Position numbers and translations under genes: made by a program. DNA of 8,847 nt, from assembly GCA_015484935.1 (NCBI GenBank), contig WFUQ01000127.1, forward strand, positions 1-8,847, written 5' to 3'. The notes under the pieces are model-generated. The model was not told where the DNA came from. It was given only the letters and a program-made list of their open reading frames with translations, and searched no databases. Positions 1 to 8,096 of the stretch are shown here, piece by piece. Positions within the stretch are counted from its first letter, which is position 1. Each line of letters begins with the position of its first letter. Source of the stretch: Gammaproteobacteria bacterium. GTDB taxonomy: Bacteria > Pseudomonadota > Gammaproteobacteria > SZUA-229.

Positions 1-1180
1 ACAGAAAGACGCATCACAGGCTTTACCTATCGATCTGTCAACACTGAACCCGGCACTCGCCGCTATTAATCCTGACCCACTTGTACTTTCGATCGACCAG
101 TCTTATGTCAGCACACGTAACAACCTCGATTTCACTCACTTCATCAATCCCGATGATGATACGCAACTGTCATGGGGTGCGAGCATACAGAATGATCATA
201 TCGACTCTGCGTATTACCTGTTTCCTTCCGGTCATAAAGACAGAAACACCTATCGTCTTTTCGGAAACGGTGTATTCGATATCGATGACAACCATATCAT
301 CGACCTGGGGTTACTGGTCGAAAGCAGTGAAGGTGCCGAGACCAATCTATCACCACGCTTCGCTTACCTGTATCGATTCAATAATCGACACACCTTGCGA
401 GCGGGGATATCCAAAGCGGTACGCACCCCTTTTATCATCGAACAATTCGGTCAGATATTCATCAGTGAAGATATCACTGTCGGAGGCATACCGACCGGTA
501 GCACCATAGACAATTATTTTCTGGTTCCGGAAAACAGACTCCGCAGCGAAAAGATAACCAGCATCGAGATAGGCTATCGTGGCAAGTTTCTGCAAAACGA
601 TCTGGCTGTCGGTGTTCGACTGTTTCAGGACAAGCTCAAAGACCTGGTGGATGCACCCACTTCACCGACCACCGCCACACCGGATTTCAACGGTACCGCT
701 TTCATCTTCGACAATCTGAATTCCTCCATAGTGCGCGGTATCGAAACAGAATTCGATTATTCGGCAGACTCATCAACACGTTTATACACCAGCATCTCAT
801 TACTCAAGATATTTACCCAGGGCGCCCAGACAGCGCAGCTGGAAGAATCTGCACCCGACCTGAGTATCTCTGTGTTAGCCAGTCATGAGTTCAATGAAAA
901 ATATACTGGCAGCACTGGCATCTATTACGTTGGCGATTTCGCATGGACCGATGTCAGTAACTTCAATGTACAAGGCGACCGCAATACCGGGGGTTACACC
1001 AAACTGGATCTCCGGCTGGTGCGTAATTTCCATGTCGGCAGTGACAGACTCACCGCCGCCTTCGTGGTACAGAATGCCCTGGGTGAATACAGCGACTACG
1101 ATGCGATTCCGAACACACCACAACCGGTAGTGGTACAGAGCCTGACCGCTTTCATCGAACTCAAGATGAAATTCAGGTAA
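1..1180 (+). CDS. TonB-dependent outer-membrane receptor, C-terminal part (5' end outside window)
   Basis: The frame is open from base 2 to the TAA at 1178-1180, giving about 392 residues with no start inside the window, so the plug domain and the early barrel are missing. What is visible looks like alternating beta-strands of a 22-strand barrel. Family-typical stretches include SPRFAYLYRFNNRHTLRAG followed by SKAVRTPF, then RSEKITSIEIGYRG, and near the end AFVVQNALGEYSDYD, which resembles the 'vqNl.d..Y' signature before the last strands. The protein ends in KMKFR, with the aromatic residue penultimate rather than last. Such receptors take up siderophores, cobalamin or other scarce ligands using TonB-ExbBD energy; the ligand cannot be told here. 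The next gene starts 6 bases after the stop, so it is very probably co-transcribed with the binding-protein and kinase genes. Confidence 0.88.
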   Translation, partial: QKDASQALPIDLSTLNPALAAINPDPLVLSIDQSYVSTRNNLDFTHFINPDDDTQLSWGASIQNDHIDSAYYLFPSGHKDRNTYRLFGNGVFDIDDNHIIDLGLLVESSEGAETNLSPRFAYLYRFNNRHTLRAGISKAVRTPFIIEQFGQIFISEDITVGGIPTGSTIDNYFLVPENRLRSEKITSIEIGYRGKFLQNDLAVGVRLFQDKLKDLVDAPTSPTTATPDFNGTAFIFDNLNSSIVRGIETEFDYSADSSTRLYTSISLLKIFTQGAQTAQLEESAPDLSISVLASHEFNEKYTGSTGIYYVGDFAWTDVSNFNVQGDRNTGGYTKLDLRLVRNFHVGSDRLTAAFVVQNALGEYSDYDAIPNTPQPVVVQSLTAFIELKMKFR

Positions 1181-1186
1181 GCCGAT

Positions 1187-2119
1187 ATGCGATCATTACT
1201 GCGCCTCCTCCGTATCACATCACTCTCCACCACACTGCTGGTAGTGATGCTGTGCATGATGTCTCAAGCGGTGCTGGCGAGCGATGATGAGCAGGTCAAT
1301 ATCGTCATCTCGTCCAATAACAAGTATCAACGCCTGACCGCGACCAGTATCCATTTCCAACTGAATGATATCGATATCCCGTCTGCCATCATCTCGCTGG
1401 ACGAGCTTGAAAAAACACCTCACACAAAAAAGACAGTCTATATCGCAGTCGGTGAACCGGCTATCGCCGCCGTCAAACAATCACATCCGGGCGCACCCCT
1501 GCTCAGAATATCCAACACCCCCATCAAAGGCGATAATTACAATTCGACACAGGCTCATCTGGTACTCGAGCAGACACAATGTCGCGAAGTCGAACTGATA
1601 AAGATACTCAATGATGACTGGCGATCAATCGCCATCCTGTCCAGTGTCAATTCAGTGGAGAAAGCAGCCGAACTCACCCGTTGTGCTATCAGGTTTAATA
1701 TCAACCTCAATGTCTACGCCATCAGAGAGGAGTCCGACCTCGCCCGCACACTCGAACGAGCGGTAAAAAACAATGACGGCATACTGTCGATAGCCGACCC
1801 GCTCATCTACAACCGCCACACTATCAAGAATATCTTGCTCACCACCTACCGCAGCCGTCGTCCCATCATCGGCTATTCGGAAAGTTTCATCGATGCCGGT
1901 GCCATCGCCGGCATCTTCACCTCACCCGATTCGGCTGGTGAACGTGCAGCGCAGATCATATCGGATTTCATCGATAATCACTGGCAGTTCAATAGCAAGC
2001 TGTATTACCCGACCGACTTCACCATCAAGACCAACCCGCAGGTTGCCCGCTCTCTCGAGATCGACCTGCCCGATGTCTCCGATATCACCTATGAGATCCT
2101 GAATACCGGGGAGCTGTGA
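1187..2119 (+). CDS. Secreted ABC-type substrate-binding protein (ABC_sub_bind-like), no transporter partners in view
   Basis: A 310-residue protein. Residues 1-31 form a classical Sec signal peptide: Arg-rich start, hydrophobic core around LSTTLLVVMLCMM, and a VLA|SD cleavage site after A31. The mature part looks like a two-lobe periplasmic binding fold of the ABC_sub_bind family (PF04392). The best evidence is the late stretch PIIGYSESFIDAGAIAGIF, then SPDSAGERAAQIISDF, and the C-terminal TNPQVARSLEIDLP, all of which match the family's usual 'viGys..fv..GAlag', 'G..aA' and 'vN..vAr.lgi.lp' blocks. No lipobox is seen, so it is probably a soluble periplasmic protein. The ATG at 1187 has a weak AGG at 1175-1177 overlapping the receptor stop region. 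No permease or ATPase gene follows; instead its stop overlaps a sensor kinase start, which suggests a ligand-presenting role. Ligand unknown. Confidence 0.8.
   Translation: MRSLLRLLRITSLSTTLLVVMLCMMSQAVLASDDEQVNIVISSNNKYQRLTATSIHFQLNDIDIPSAIISLDELEKTPHTKKTVYIAVGEPAIAAVKQSHPGAPLLRISNTPIKGDNYNSTQAHLVLEQTQCREVELIKILNDDWRSIAILSSVNSVEKAAELTRCAIRFNINLNVYAIREESDLARTLERAVKNNDGILSIADPLIYNRHTIKNILLTTYRSRRPIIGYSESFIDAGAIAGIFTSPDSAGERAAQIISDFIDNHWQFNSKLYYPTDFTIKTNPQVARSLEIDLPDVSDITYEILNTGEL
2108..2113 (+). promoter_or_regulatory. Ribosome binding site deciding the kinase start
   Basis: GGGGAG lies inside the end of the substrate-binding gene. It is only 2 bases from the GTG at 2116 but 5 bases from the ATG at 2119. 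The spacing favours the ATG, with the TGATG stop-start overlap typical of translational coupling. Confidence 0.6.
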
Positions 2120-4890
2120 TGAAGGACTGGAGCATCAGAAAACAGATCATACTGATGGCGATGCTGCCAGCACTGTTCACCTCCTGTGTACTGATCGCTT
2201 ATTTCACTTACTCACAGTTACAACAGATATCTGACAACCTGAACTCGCAGGCACTGTCCATCGTCAGCCAGATCGCGCCTACTGCTGAATACGCGATATT
2301 TTCCGGCAACACGAAAGAGCTCGAATACAATCTGCAACAGGTCATCAACAACCAGGATATCACCCGGATCAATATCATCAACAAATCCGGTGAGACTATC
2401 CTCAGCTTGCGTGACGACAACGAGAACGCACCGGAAAACAATATCTACAATCTGTTCTTCACCGATATCGAACTGACATTCAGGCAAGACATCGTATCGA
2501 GAAACCTGCCACTGGCCGACTATGATAATGGACTGATGCCGGTCGATGAAAAAGACAGCCAGGTCATCGGCACGGTAGAACTGCAAGTCAGTAATCACTA
2601 TAGCAACAAGAAAAAAGCCGTCACACTCACCAAGAGTTCGTTGATCACTCTCGGCATCATGATACTCATCGCCATGATCGCATTACGCGTCAGCAGGCGC
2701 ATCTCCAGACCGATACAGAAACTGACCGAAGCGGTGAAGAAGATAGCAGCCGGTCATCTGGAGACCAAACTCGATATCGATGCACCGGCCGAGCTGGGCA
2801 TACTCGAAAAATATGTGAACCAGATGGCGCAGGAACTGAAGATCAATCAGGAGGATCTGGAAGCGCGTATCGACGAATATACCGACGAACTACAGCAGAC
2901 GCTGGAGGAACTGGAGATACGCAACGCCCAGCTGGATATCACCAAGAGTGATGCGCTGCAAGCCAGTTCAGCGAAATCGGAGTTTCTGGCAAACATGAGT
3001 CACGAGATACGCACACCATTGTCGGGCATACTCGGCTTCACCGAGCTACTGGAAGCATCCGAACTGTCCGAGACACAGCGTGATTACATCAACATCATAT
3101 CGGACTCATCCCGCAACCTGCTATCCATCATCGAGGAGATTCTTGACATCTCCAAGATCGAATCCGGCAAACTCGATATCGTGACCTCGGATTGTGACCT
3201 GATCGAAGTGATGGACAATGTGATCTCCATCCTGTCACCGGTCTCGACGAATAAAAATATAGAACTGATATATAACTTCGATAACGACACTCCACTGGTG
3301 GTACTGGCAGACGCTTTCCGCCTGCAACAGATACTCACCAACCTGATCGGGAATGCCATAAAATTTACTCAGGAAGGCTACATCTACATCGTAGTCGAAC
3401 CCGATCCGGATCAGCAAGACTATATCCGTTTCTCGATTACAGACACAGGTATCGGCCTGAGTGATTCAGAACAGAGCAAACTGTTCTCGGCTTTTACCCA
3501 GGCTGATTATTCCATCACCAGAAAATTTGGCGGCACAGGTCTGGGGCTGACTATCTCAAGAAAACTGATACACCTGATGGGAGGTGACATCGGCTTCAAC
3601 AGCCAACTCGAAAAAGGCAGCACTTTCTGGATCACGCTGCCTGACAAACCTTCGCCCAACCCGAAAGCAGCCGAACCCGGTTTCGATAACAGACCTGCGG
3701 CGCTACTGTTTGATTCACTCCCGCAGAGTCAGGCTGCACTCCAGAGCATGCTGCGTTCGTGGGGACTGGCTATCCATTGCAGTGCCACGACAGATATCGA
3801 CCCGGCTGATCTACAGGCACATGAACTGTTCATCTTCGCCATAACGTATCACGATGACCTGAGCAGAATAAAACGATTAGTACAGATCATCAAGGCAGAA
3901 ACACCTTCCGCAAAGATCATCAGTATCTCCAGCATCACAGACTCGGCCTTTCTCACTGAACTGAAGCAGGCCGGTATCGATGAGACGATCTCACGACATG
4001 CGAAGAGAAAACATATCTACTCACTGATAGACAGTACCCTCAGTGATGTCATCGTCCCCCAACCGACTGTGATCGACAGCAGTACGAGTAGTCTCGATAT
4101 CGATCCCGATGCGACCGACCTGCACGTCCTGGTCGTAGACGATAATCATATCAACCTGAAACTTGCGAGCATCCTGCTCAACAACAAAGGCTTTAACACC
4201 AGCACCGCCAGCTCGGGTGAACAGGCGATCAGTATGGTGGAGCAACAGGACTTCGATTTTATCCTCATGGATCTGAACATGCCGGACATGGACGGATATG
4301 AAACGACGCGTATCATCCGGCAAAGAAATAATGAACCTCGCCCGACTATCATCGCCCTGACCGCGAATCTGCTATCGCATGAAAAAGACAAGGCACTCGA
4401 CGCCGGTATGGATGCTGTCCAGATCAAACCGATCAACGAGGAGCTGCTGCAATCGCTGTTATCGCAACATCGCAACATCAAAAATCGCACTGACGATGAA
4501 GTACCTGCTCCGGATACAGTTGCTGATGACACCACCGTATTCTCTGCTGAACAGGCTATCCAACTCAGTTCGAACAATATCGAGCTGGCGAAGAACATGA
4601 CGAAGATGTTTATCGCAGGGCTGGCTGAACAATGTCAGGCTATCAACACCAGCTATGAGAACAGGCAGTTGCCGGAGTTGAAGAGAGAGGTACACAAACT
4701 GAATGGTGCGACACGTTACTGCGCTGTGCCTGCGCTGAGAAAACTGGTCATCGCATGTGAGGCCGCCATCGAGAAAACGGATCTGGATAGACTCGACAGT
4801 CTCGTACTACAGATACAACATCAGGTTGATACGCTACTGGCCACCGATATCGATTCCCTGTTCGATGAGTATCTGACGCAAGTTTCCTGA
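2119..4890 (+). CDS. barA: BarA/GacS-type tripartite hybrid sensor histidine kinase
   Basis: With the ATG start the protein has 923 residues, close to E. coli BarA (918). Order of parts: TM1 about 10-31; periplasmic sensor about 33-172 resembling the BarA N-terminal domain (PF09984); TM2 about 174-190; HAMP about 190-243; a coiled coil to about 283; HisKA with H295 in NMSHEIRTPL; HATPase with N-box N408/N412, DTGIG from D442 and GGTGLGL from G471; a degenerate receiver about 525-640 with Ala (A574) where the phospho-Asp should be; an intact receiver with D674/D675, D718 in ILMDLNMP, T748 and K770; and an Hpt domain with H859 in HKLNGA. Phosphate should pass H295 to D718 to H859 and then to a response regulator encoded elsewhere, UvrY/GacA in known systems. 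It is the last gene of the operon. The symbol rests on architecture; its operon partners are not those of classical barA, so it may be a specialised paralogue. Confidence 0.88.
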   Translation: MKDWSIRKQIILMAMLPALFTSCVLIAYFTYSQLQQISDNLNSQALSIVSQIAPTAEYAIFSGNTKELEYNLQQVINNQDITRINIINKSGETILSLRDDNENAPENNIYNLFFTDIELTFRQDIVSRNLPLADYDNGLMPVDEKDSQVIGTVELQVSNHYSNKKKAVTLTKSSLITLGIMILIAMIALRVSRRISRPIQKLTEAVKKIAAGHLETKLDIDAPAELGILEKYVNQMAQELKINQEDLEARIDEYTDELQQTLEELEIRNAQLDITKSDALQASSAKSEFLANMSHEIRTPLSGILGFTELLEASELSETQRDYINIISDSSRNLLSIIEEILDISKIESGKLDIVTSDCDLIEVMDNVISILSPVSTNKNIELIYNFDNDTPLVVLADAFRLQQILTNLIGNAIKFTQEGYIYIVVEPDPDQQDYIRFSITDTGIGLSDSEQSKLFSAFTQADYSITRKFGGTGLGLTISRKLIHLMGGDIGFNSQLEKGSTFWITLPDKPSPNPKAAEPGFDNRPAALLFDSLPQSQAALQSMLRSWGLAIHCSATTDIDPADLQAHELFIFAITYHDDLSRIKRLVQIIKAETPSAKIISISSITDSAFLTELKQAGIDETISRHAKRKHIYSLIDSTLSDVIVPQPTVIDSSTSSLDIDPDATDLHVLVVDDNHINLKLASILLNNKGFNTSTASSGEQAISMVEQQDFDFILMDLNMPDMDGYETTRIIRQRNNEPRPTIIALTANLLSHEKDKALDAGMDAVQIKPINEELLQSLLSQHRNIKNRTDDEVPAPDTVADDTTVFSAEQAIQLSSNNIELAKNMTKMFIAGLAEQCQAINTSYENRQLPELKREVHKLNGATRYCAVPALRKLVIACEAAIEKTDLDRLDSLVLQIQHQVDTLLATDIDSLFDEYLTQVS

Positions 4891-4903
4891 CTGTTTACCT
4901 GGA

Positions 4904-5638
4904 TTAACTCTCCCGCGCCAGCTGCATCAGGCGTATAAACTCACCGACCGCGGCATCCAGCCCGACCGCAACTGCATCCGCGATGATGGCATGTCCGATG
5001 TTCAACTCGACGATCTCAGGTAATCGGGCGATCGGCAGGATATTATCGGTATTCAGTCCATGACCCGCGTTCACCTGTAATCCTGCTGCATTGGCGTAAC
5101 TGACACTATCGGTAATCGTTGCCAGTATCGCCTGTTGTCTCTCTGTGGTCTCTGCATCTGCATAATGCCCGGTATGGATCTCGATCGCCGGTGCCCCTGC
5201 ACGGATAGCGGCATCGATCTGCTGTCTGTCAGCATCGATAAACAGTGACACCCTGACCCCGGCATCGCCCAGTCGCTGACAGGCTTCGCTTATCCATGCC
5301 TCTTGTGACAGCACATCCAGTCCGCCTTCGGTAGTCAGTTCCTCACGTTTTTCCGGTACCAGACAACAGTATTCCGGCTGTACCCGTTCTGCGATTGTCA
5401 GCATCTCTTCGGTAACAGCCATCTCCAGATTCATCGCTGTCTGCATACAGGCTTTTAACCGGGTCACGTCATCATCCTGGATATGCCTGCGATCTTCACG
5501 CAGATGCAGGGTGATACTGTCCGCACCTGCCTTTTCGATCTGAAGTGCTAACTCGACCGGGTCGGGATAGACCGTACCCCGCGCCTGTCGGATAGTAGCG
5601 ATATGGTCGATATTTACGCCCAATAGTAATTTATTCAC
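4904..5638 (-). CDS. pdxJ: Pyridoxine 5'-phosphate synthase
   Basis: A cytosolic TIM-barrel enzyme that condenses 1-deoxy-D-xylulose 5-phosphate with 3-amino-2-oxopropyl phosphate to give pyridoxine 5'-phosphate, the last ring-closing step of the DXP-dependent vitamin B6 pathway. With the GTG start at 5638 it has 244 residues, against about 243 in E. coli, and all known active-site residues fall on the E. coli numbers: N9, R20, H45, R47, H52, E72, T102, H193 and G215-H216. The open frame continues 41 codons upstream to 5761, and an ATG at 5680 is in frame, but that stretch is unlike PdxJ and overlaps the likely promoter. A purine-rich AGAGAGAA at 5651-5658 is a weak, rather distant ribosome site. 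It converges on the kinase gene with 13 bases between stops, too little for a separate hairpin terminator. The frequent neighbours recO and acpS are not adjacent. Confidence 0.96.
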   Translation of the reverse strand: MNKLLLGVNIDHIATIRQARGTVYPDPVELALQIEKAGADSITLHLREDRRHIQDDDVTRLKACMQTAMNLEMAVTEEMLTIAERVQPEYCCLVPEKREELTTEGGLDVLSQEAWISEACQRLGDAGVRVSLFIDADRQQIDAAIRAGAPAIEIHTGHYADAETTERQQAILATITDSVSYANAAGLQVNAGHGLNTDNILPIARLPEIVELNIGHAIIADAVAVGLDAAVGEFIRLMQLARES

Positions 5639-5678
5639 GATTGCTGTCTGTTCTCTCTGATACGGATTGTTGGATCGC

Positions 5679-5684
5679 ATTGTA
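5679..5684 (-). promoter_or_regulatory. Possible -10 element of the pdxJ promoter
   Basis: Read on the - strand this is TACAAT (5 of 6 to TATAAT), just after a run of T. Transcription would begin near 5672, leaving a leader of about 34 bases before the GTG at 5638. No good -35 is seen 17 bases upstream, so the call is tentative. Confidence 0.35.
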
Positions 5685-5696
5685 CAAAAAATGCCG

Positions 5697-5753
5697 ATAG
5701 CATGGGGCATTACATAGCAATCGGGCGAGAATTTTGCTATTTTCTGTATAGCG
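5697..5753. repeat. Cluster of ATAGC(A/G) hexamers with a 7-base dyad in the divergent intergenic region
   Basis: ATAGCA occurs at 5697-5702 and 5714-5719, inverted at 5735-5740, and as ATAGCG at 5748-5753. The middle two extend to a perfect inverted repeat, ATAGCAA (5714-5720) and TTGCTAT (5734-5740), with a 13-base spacer. It lies between the pdxJ and cyclase starts and overlaps the possible cyclase -35, so it could be an operator. The motifs are short and AT-rich, so chance is possible. Confidence 0.4.
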
Positions 5754-5768
5754 ACAGACAATAATAAT
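5734..5768 (+). promoter_or_regulatory. Possible promoter of the cyclase gene
   Basis: TTGCTA at 5734-5739 could serve as -35. GACAAT at 5757-5762 (17-base spacing, 4 of 6) or the overlapping AATAAT at 5760-5765 or 5763-5768 (5 of 6, longer spacing) could be the -10. The elements are weak and the exact start is not resolved. Confidence 0.28.
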
Positions 5769-5787
5769 CTGGCAGGATGCCTTCAAT

Positions 5788-5793
5788 AAGGGA
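5788..5793 (+). promoter_or_regulatory. Ribosome binding site supporting a TTG start
   Basis: AAGGGA sits 6 bases before the TTG at 5800. No in-frame ATG lies near; the ATG at 5778 is in another frame. This strong site is the reason for accepting TTG as start of the cyclase. Confidence 0.65.
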
Positions 5794-5799
5794 AATCAC

Positions 5800-8010
5800 T
5801 TGGAAATTCAACGCTACATCCGGTATGCCTTGAGCATCGCTCTGACCGTAGTTTTTTTGCTGCACGTCGGCGGTAAGATCCATATCCCTATTCTCGTCAC
5901 ACTCGAGAATATGTCTTACGACACGCGATTGAAACTGACCCTGCCCGACAACCTCGACACCGATGTCGTCATCATCGATATCGATGAAAAATCTCTGGGC
6001 GAGATCGGCCGCTGGCCCTGGAATCGTGATGTCATGGCAAACATCAACGACAATCTGTTCGATTACTATGGTATCGAAGCGATCGGTTTCGATATCGTAT
6101 TCGCCGAAGCCGATGTCGATGCCGGTGCCTCCCTGCTCGATAATATGGCCGAAGGCCCGCTGCGTAACGATACCGCTTTCATGAAAGAATACCGGCGTGT
6201 GATGCCATCGCTACAGCGCGATGCCATGTTTGCTGCCAGCCTGAAAGACAGAAAGACCATCATGGGTTTCGTCATGGATACCGAAACCTTTGCTGGTAAA
6301 TTACCACCACCGGTCGCCCGACTCTCCAAAGAGATAAAAGGCCGCATCCCCTTCGTGAAACCGGACGGTTACACCGCCAATCTGCCGGAACTTCAGGATG
6401 CAGCCTATGGCGGAGGTTTCTTCGATAACCCGCTACTGGATAAAGACGGGGTATTCAGACGTGTGCCTCTGTTACAGGAATACGACGGTCAGCTGCACGA
6501 ATCGCTGGCACTGGCGGTCGCTCGTGTCGCCATGGGTTCACCACGCATCGAACTGGTCGTCGAAGCAGAAAGCGAAGGCGCTGGTGACCTGTTTCTGGAA
6601 GCCGTCAAGATCGGTGATAACTTCATCCCCGTCGGTGACAACGCCGGCGTGCTCGTGCCTTATATCGGGCGACAGAAAAGTTTCACCTACATCTCCGCCA
6701 CAGACGTTCGTAATAAATCCGTTCCGGTCGAAGAACTCAAAGGCAAGCTGGCACTGTTCGGTACCTCGGCACCGGGCTTACTCGACCTGCGAACCACCCC
6801 TCTTCAGGCGGCTTATCCCGGGGTCGAAGTCCATGCCAATATCATCCAGGGTATTCTGGATGAACGCATCATGCACAAACCCGGTTACACACTGGGACTT
6901 GAGTTCGTCATGTTACTGGTGCTGGGGCTGTCCCTCACCTTCGCCTTGCCCGCACTTTCTGCTATCTGGGGGACAGTTGCAACTGTCACCATCGTGCTGC
7001 TGCTGCTCGCCAGCAATATGCTCGCATGGAGCAGTTATCAACTGGTTCTACCGATCGCAACTCCATTCCTGCTGACGATATTGATCTTCACATTGCAGAT
7101 GACCTACGGCTTCTTCGTCGAGTCTCGAAGCAAACGGCAGTTGACCCATCTGTTCGGTCAATATGTTCCGCCTGAGCTGGTCGATGAGATGAGTATCAAG
7201 ATGGATGAGATCAACCTCGATGGTGAGATACGCAGCATGACCGTGTTGTTCTCAGATGTACGTAGCTTCACCACTATATCCGAGAGCATGGAACCGAAAG
7301 AGCTGACCGAATTGATCAACGGCTTCCTGACCCCGATCACCCGAGTCATCCACGATGAGCGCGGCACTATCGACAAATACATGGGCGATGCGGTGATGGC
7401 ATTCTGGGGCGCACCACTACCAGATGAACAACATGCACTGCATGCACTCAAAGCCGCGATGGGATCCATCGAAGCGATGAATGCCCTGCAGGACGAATTC
7501 GCTGCCAGAGGCTGGCCACCGGTCAAGATCGGTGTCGGTGTCAATACCGGTGAGATGAATGTCGGCAACAAAGGCTCCGAGTTCCGTGTCGATTACACCA
7601 TCCTGGGTGATGCAGTGAATCTCGGCTCACGTCTTGAGGGCTTAACCAAGGTCTACGGAGTCGATATCATCTGCGGGGAAAGCACGCGCCACGAAGTTCC
7701 GGAGTTCGAATACCGGGAACTGGATCGTGTCCGTGTCAAAGGCAAGGACAGACCGGTCGCTATCTATGAACCGCTTGGACTGCTGGAGAATGTCGCCAAA
7801 TCCGTTCGACAGGACCTCAAGCGTTTCCACGTCGGGCTGAAGCACTACCGTGCTCAACACTGGGATGAGGCCGAAAGAGAGATATTTTCACTCAGCCAGC
7901 GCGACCCTGACCGCTTGATCTACAAGATCTATCTGGACAGGATCATGCAATACAGAAATACCCCGCCCCCTGAAGACTGGGACGGATCGTTCACCCACAC
8001 CTCAAAATAA
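5800..8010 (+). CDS. CHASE2-domain class III adenylate cyclase
   Basis: A 736-residue inner-membrane enzyme that makes cAMP from ATP. An N-terminal membrane segment (about 7-26) leads into a periplasmic CHASE2 sensor (about 30-355, with the typical YDTRLKLTLP and IGFDIVFAE stretches). Three close membrane helices follow (about 367-386, 387-409 and 413-436), then the conserved linker HLFGQYVPPELVDEM and the class III catalytic domain. Catalytic residues are complete: metal Asp D486 (LFSDVRSF) and D530 (DKYMGDA), base-recognising K526 and T600 (YTILGD), and transition-state N607 and R611. The Lys/Thr pair is the one seen in bacterial class IIIb adenylate cyclases such as Anabaena CyaB1, so cAMP rather than cGMP is expected. 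Residues 672-736 form a tail with Trp/Tyr and a PPPEDWDG end that is common in CHASE2 cyclases. What CHASE2 senses is unknown. Start is TTG with a good Shine-Dalgarno. It is followed by 149 bases and an HD-domain gene on the same strand. Confidence 0.92.
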   Translation: MEIQRYIRYALSIALTVVFLLHVGGKIHIPILVTLENMSYDTRLKLTLPDNLDTDVVIIDIDEKSLGEIGRWPWNRDVMANINDNLFDYYGIEAIGFDIVFAEADVDAGASLLDNMAEGPLRNDTAFMKEYRRVMPSLQRDAMFAASLKDRKTIMGFVMDTETFAGKLPPPVARLSKEIKGRIPFVKPDGYTANLPELQDAAYGGGFFDNPLLDKDGVFRRVPLLQEYDGQLHESLALAVARVAMGSPRIELVVEAESEGAGDLFLEAVKIGDNFIPVGDNAGVLVPYIGRQKSFTYISATDVRNKSVPVEELKGKLALFGTSAPGLLDLRTTPLQAAYPGVEVHANIIQGILDERIMHKPGYTLGLEFVMLLVLGLSLTFALPALSAIWGTVATVTIVLLLLASNMLAWSSYQLVLPIATPFLLTILIFTLQMTYGFFVESRSKRQLTHLFGQYVPPELVDEMSIKMDEINLDGEIRSMTVLFSDVRSFTTISESMEPKELTELINGFLTPITRVIHDERGTIDKYMGDAVMAFWGAPLPDEQHALHALKAAMGSIEAMNALQDEFAARGWPPVKIGVGVNTGEMNVGNKGSEFRVDYTILGDAVNLGSRLEGLTKVYGVDIICGESTRHEVPEFEYRELDRVRVKGKDRPVAIYEPLGLLENVAKSVRQDLKRFHVGLKHYRAQHWDEAEREIFSLSQRDPDRLIYKIYLDRIMQYRNTPPPEDWDGSFTHTSK

Positions 8011-8063
8011 GTACCTGATAAATATACAGTTTTATTTTCATGCCATAGTGACACAGGTATTTA

Positions 8064-8079
8064 CTTGAACTGGTTCACA
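8064..8079. promoter_or_regulatory. Possible CRP/FNR-family site, left copy
   Basis: CTTGA-N6-TCACA. The right half matches the CRP half-site TCACA exactly with the correct 6-base spacer; the left half matches 3 of 5 and looks more like an FNR half (TTGA). It is the mirror image of the site at 8097-8112. Confidence 0.4.
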
Positions 8080-8096
8080 AACTGCCAAGGCATCTT

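Noticed and set aside
81..509. 142-codon + strand open frame overlapping the receptor
   Set aside because: Different frame from the receptor, which reads through the same bases with beta-barrel motifs; low-complexity Ser/Thr/Ile content.
4146..4598. 150-codon - strand open frame across the kinase receiver/Hpt region
   Set aside because: Antisense shadow; Ser-rich with no recognisable motif, while the sense strand has all receiver residues.
5691..5710. Small hairpin ATGCC...GGCAT upstream of pdxJ
   Set aside because: Only 5 pairs with a 10-base loop and no T-run; too weak to call.
5645..5760. Inverted pair TGTCTGT (5645-5651) and ACAGACA (5754-5760) flanking the divergent region
   Set aside because: The arms are 102 bases apart and short; expected by chance often enough, and no other feature supports them.
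6398..7075. 225-codon + strand open frame inside the cyclase gene
   Set aside because: Composition is that of an out-of-frame shadow (rich in Ser, Cys, Trp), with no domain; the cyclase frame is continuous and well supported there.
7158..7571. 137-codon - strand open frame across the cyclase catalytic domain
   Set aside because: Antisense shadow of a fully conserved catalytic domain.
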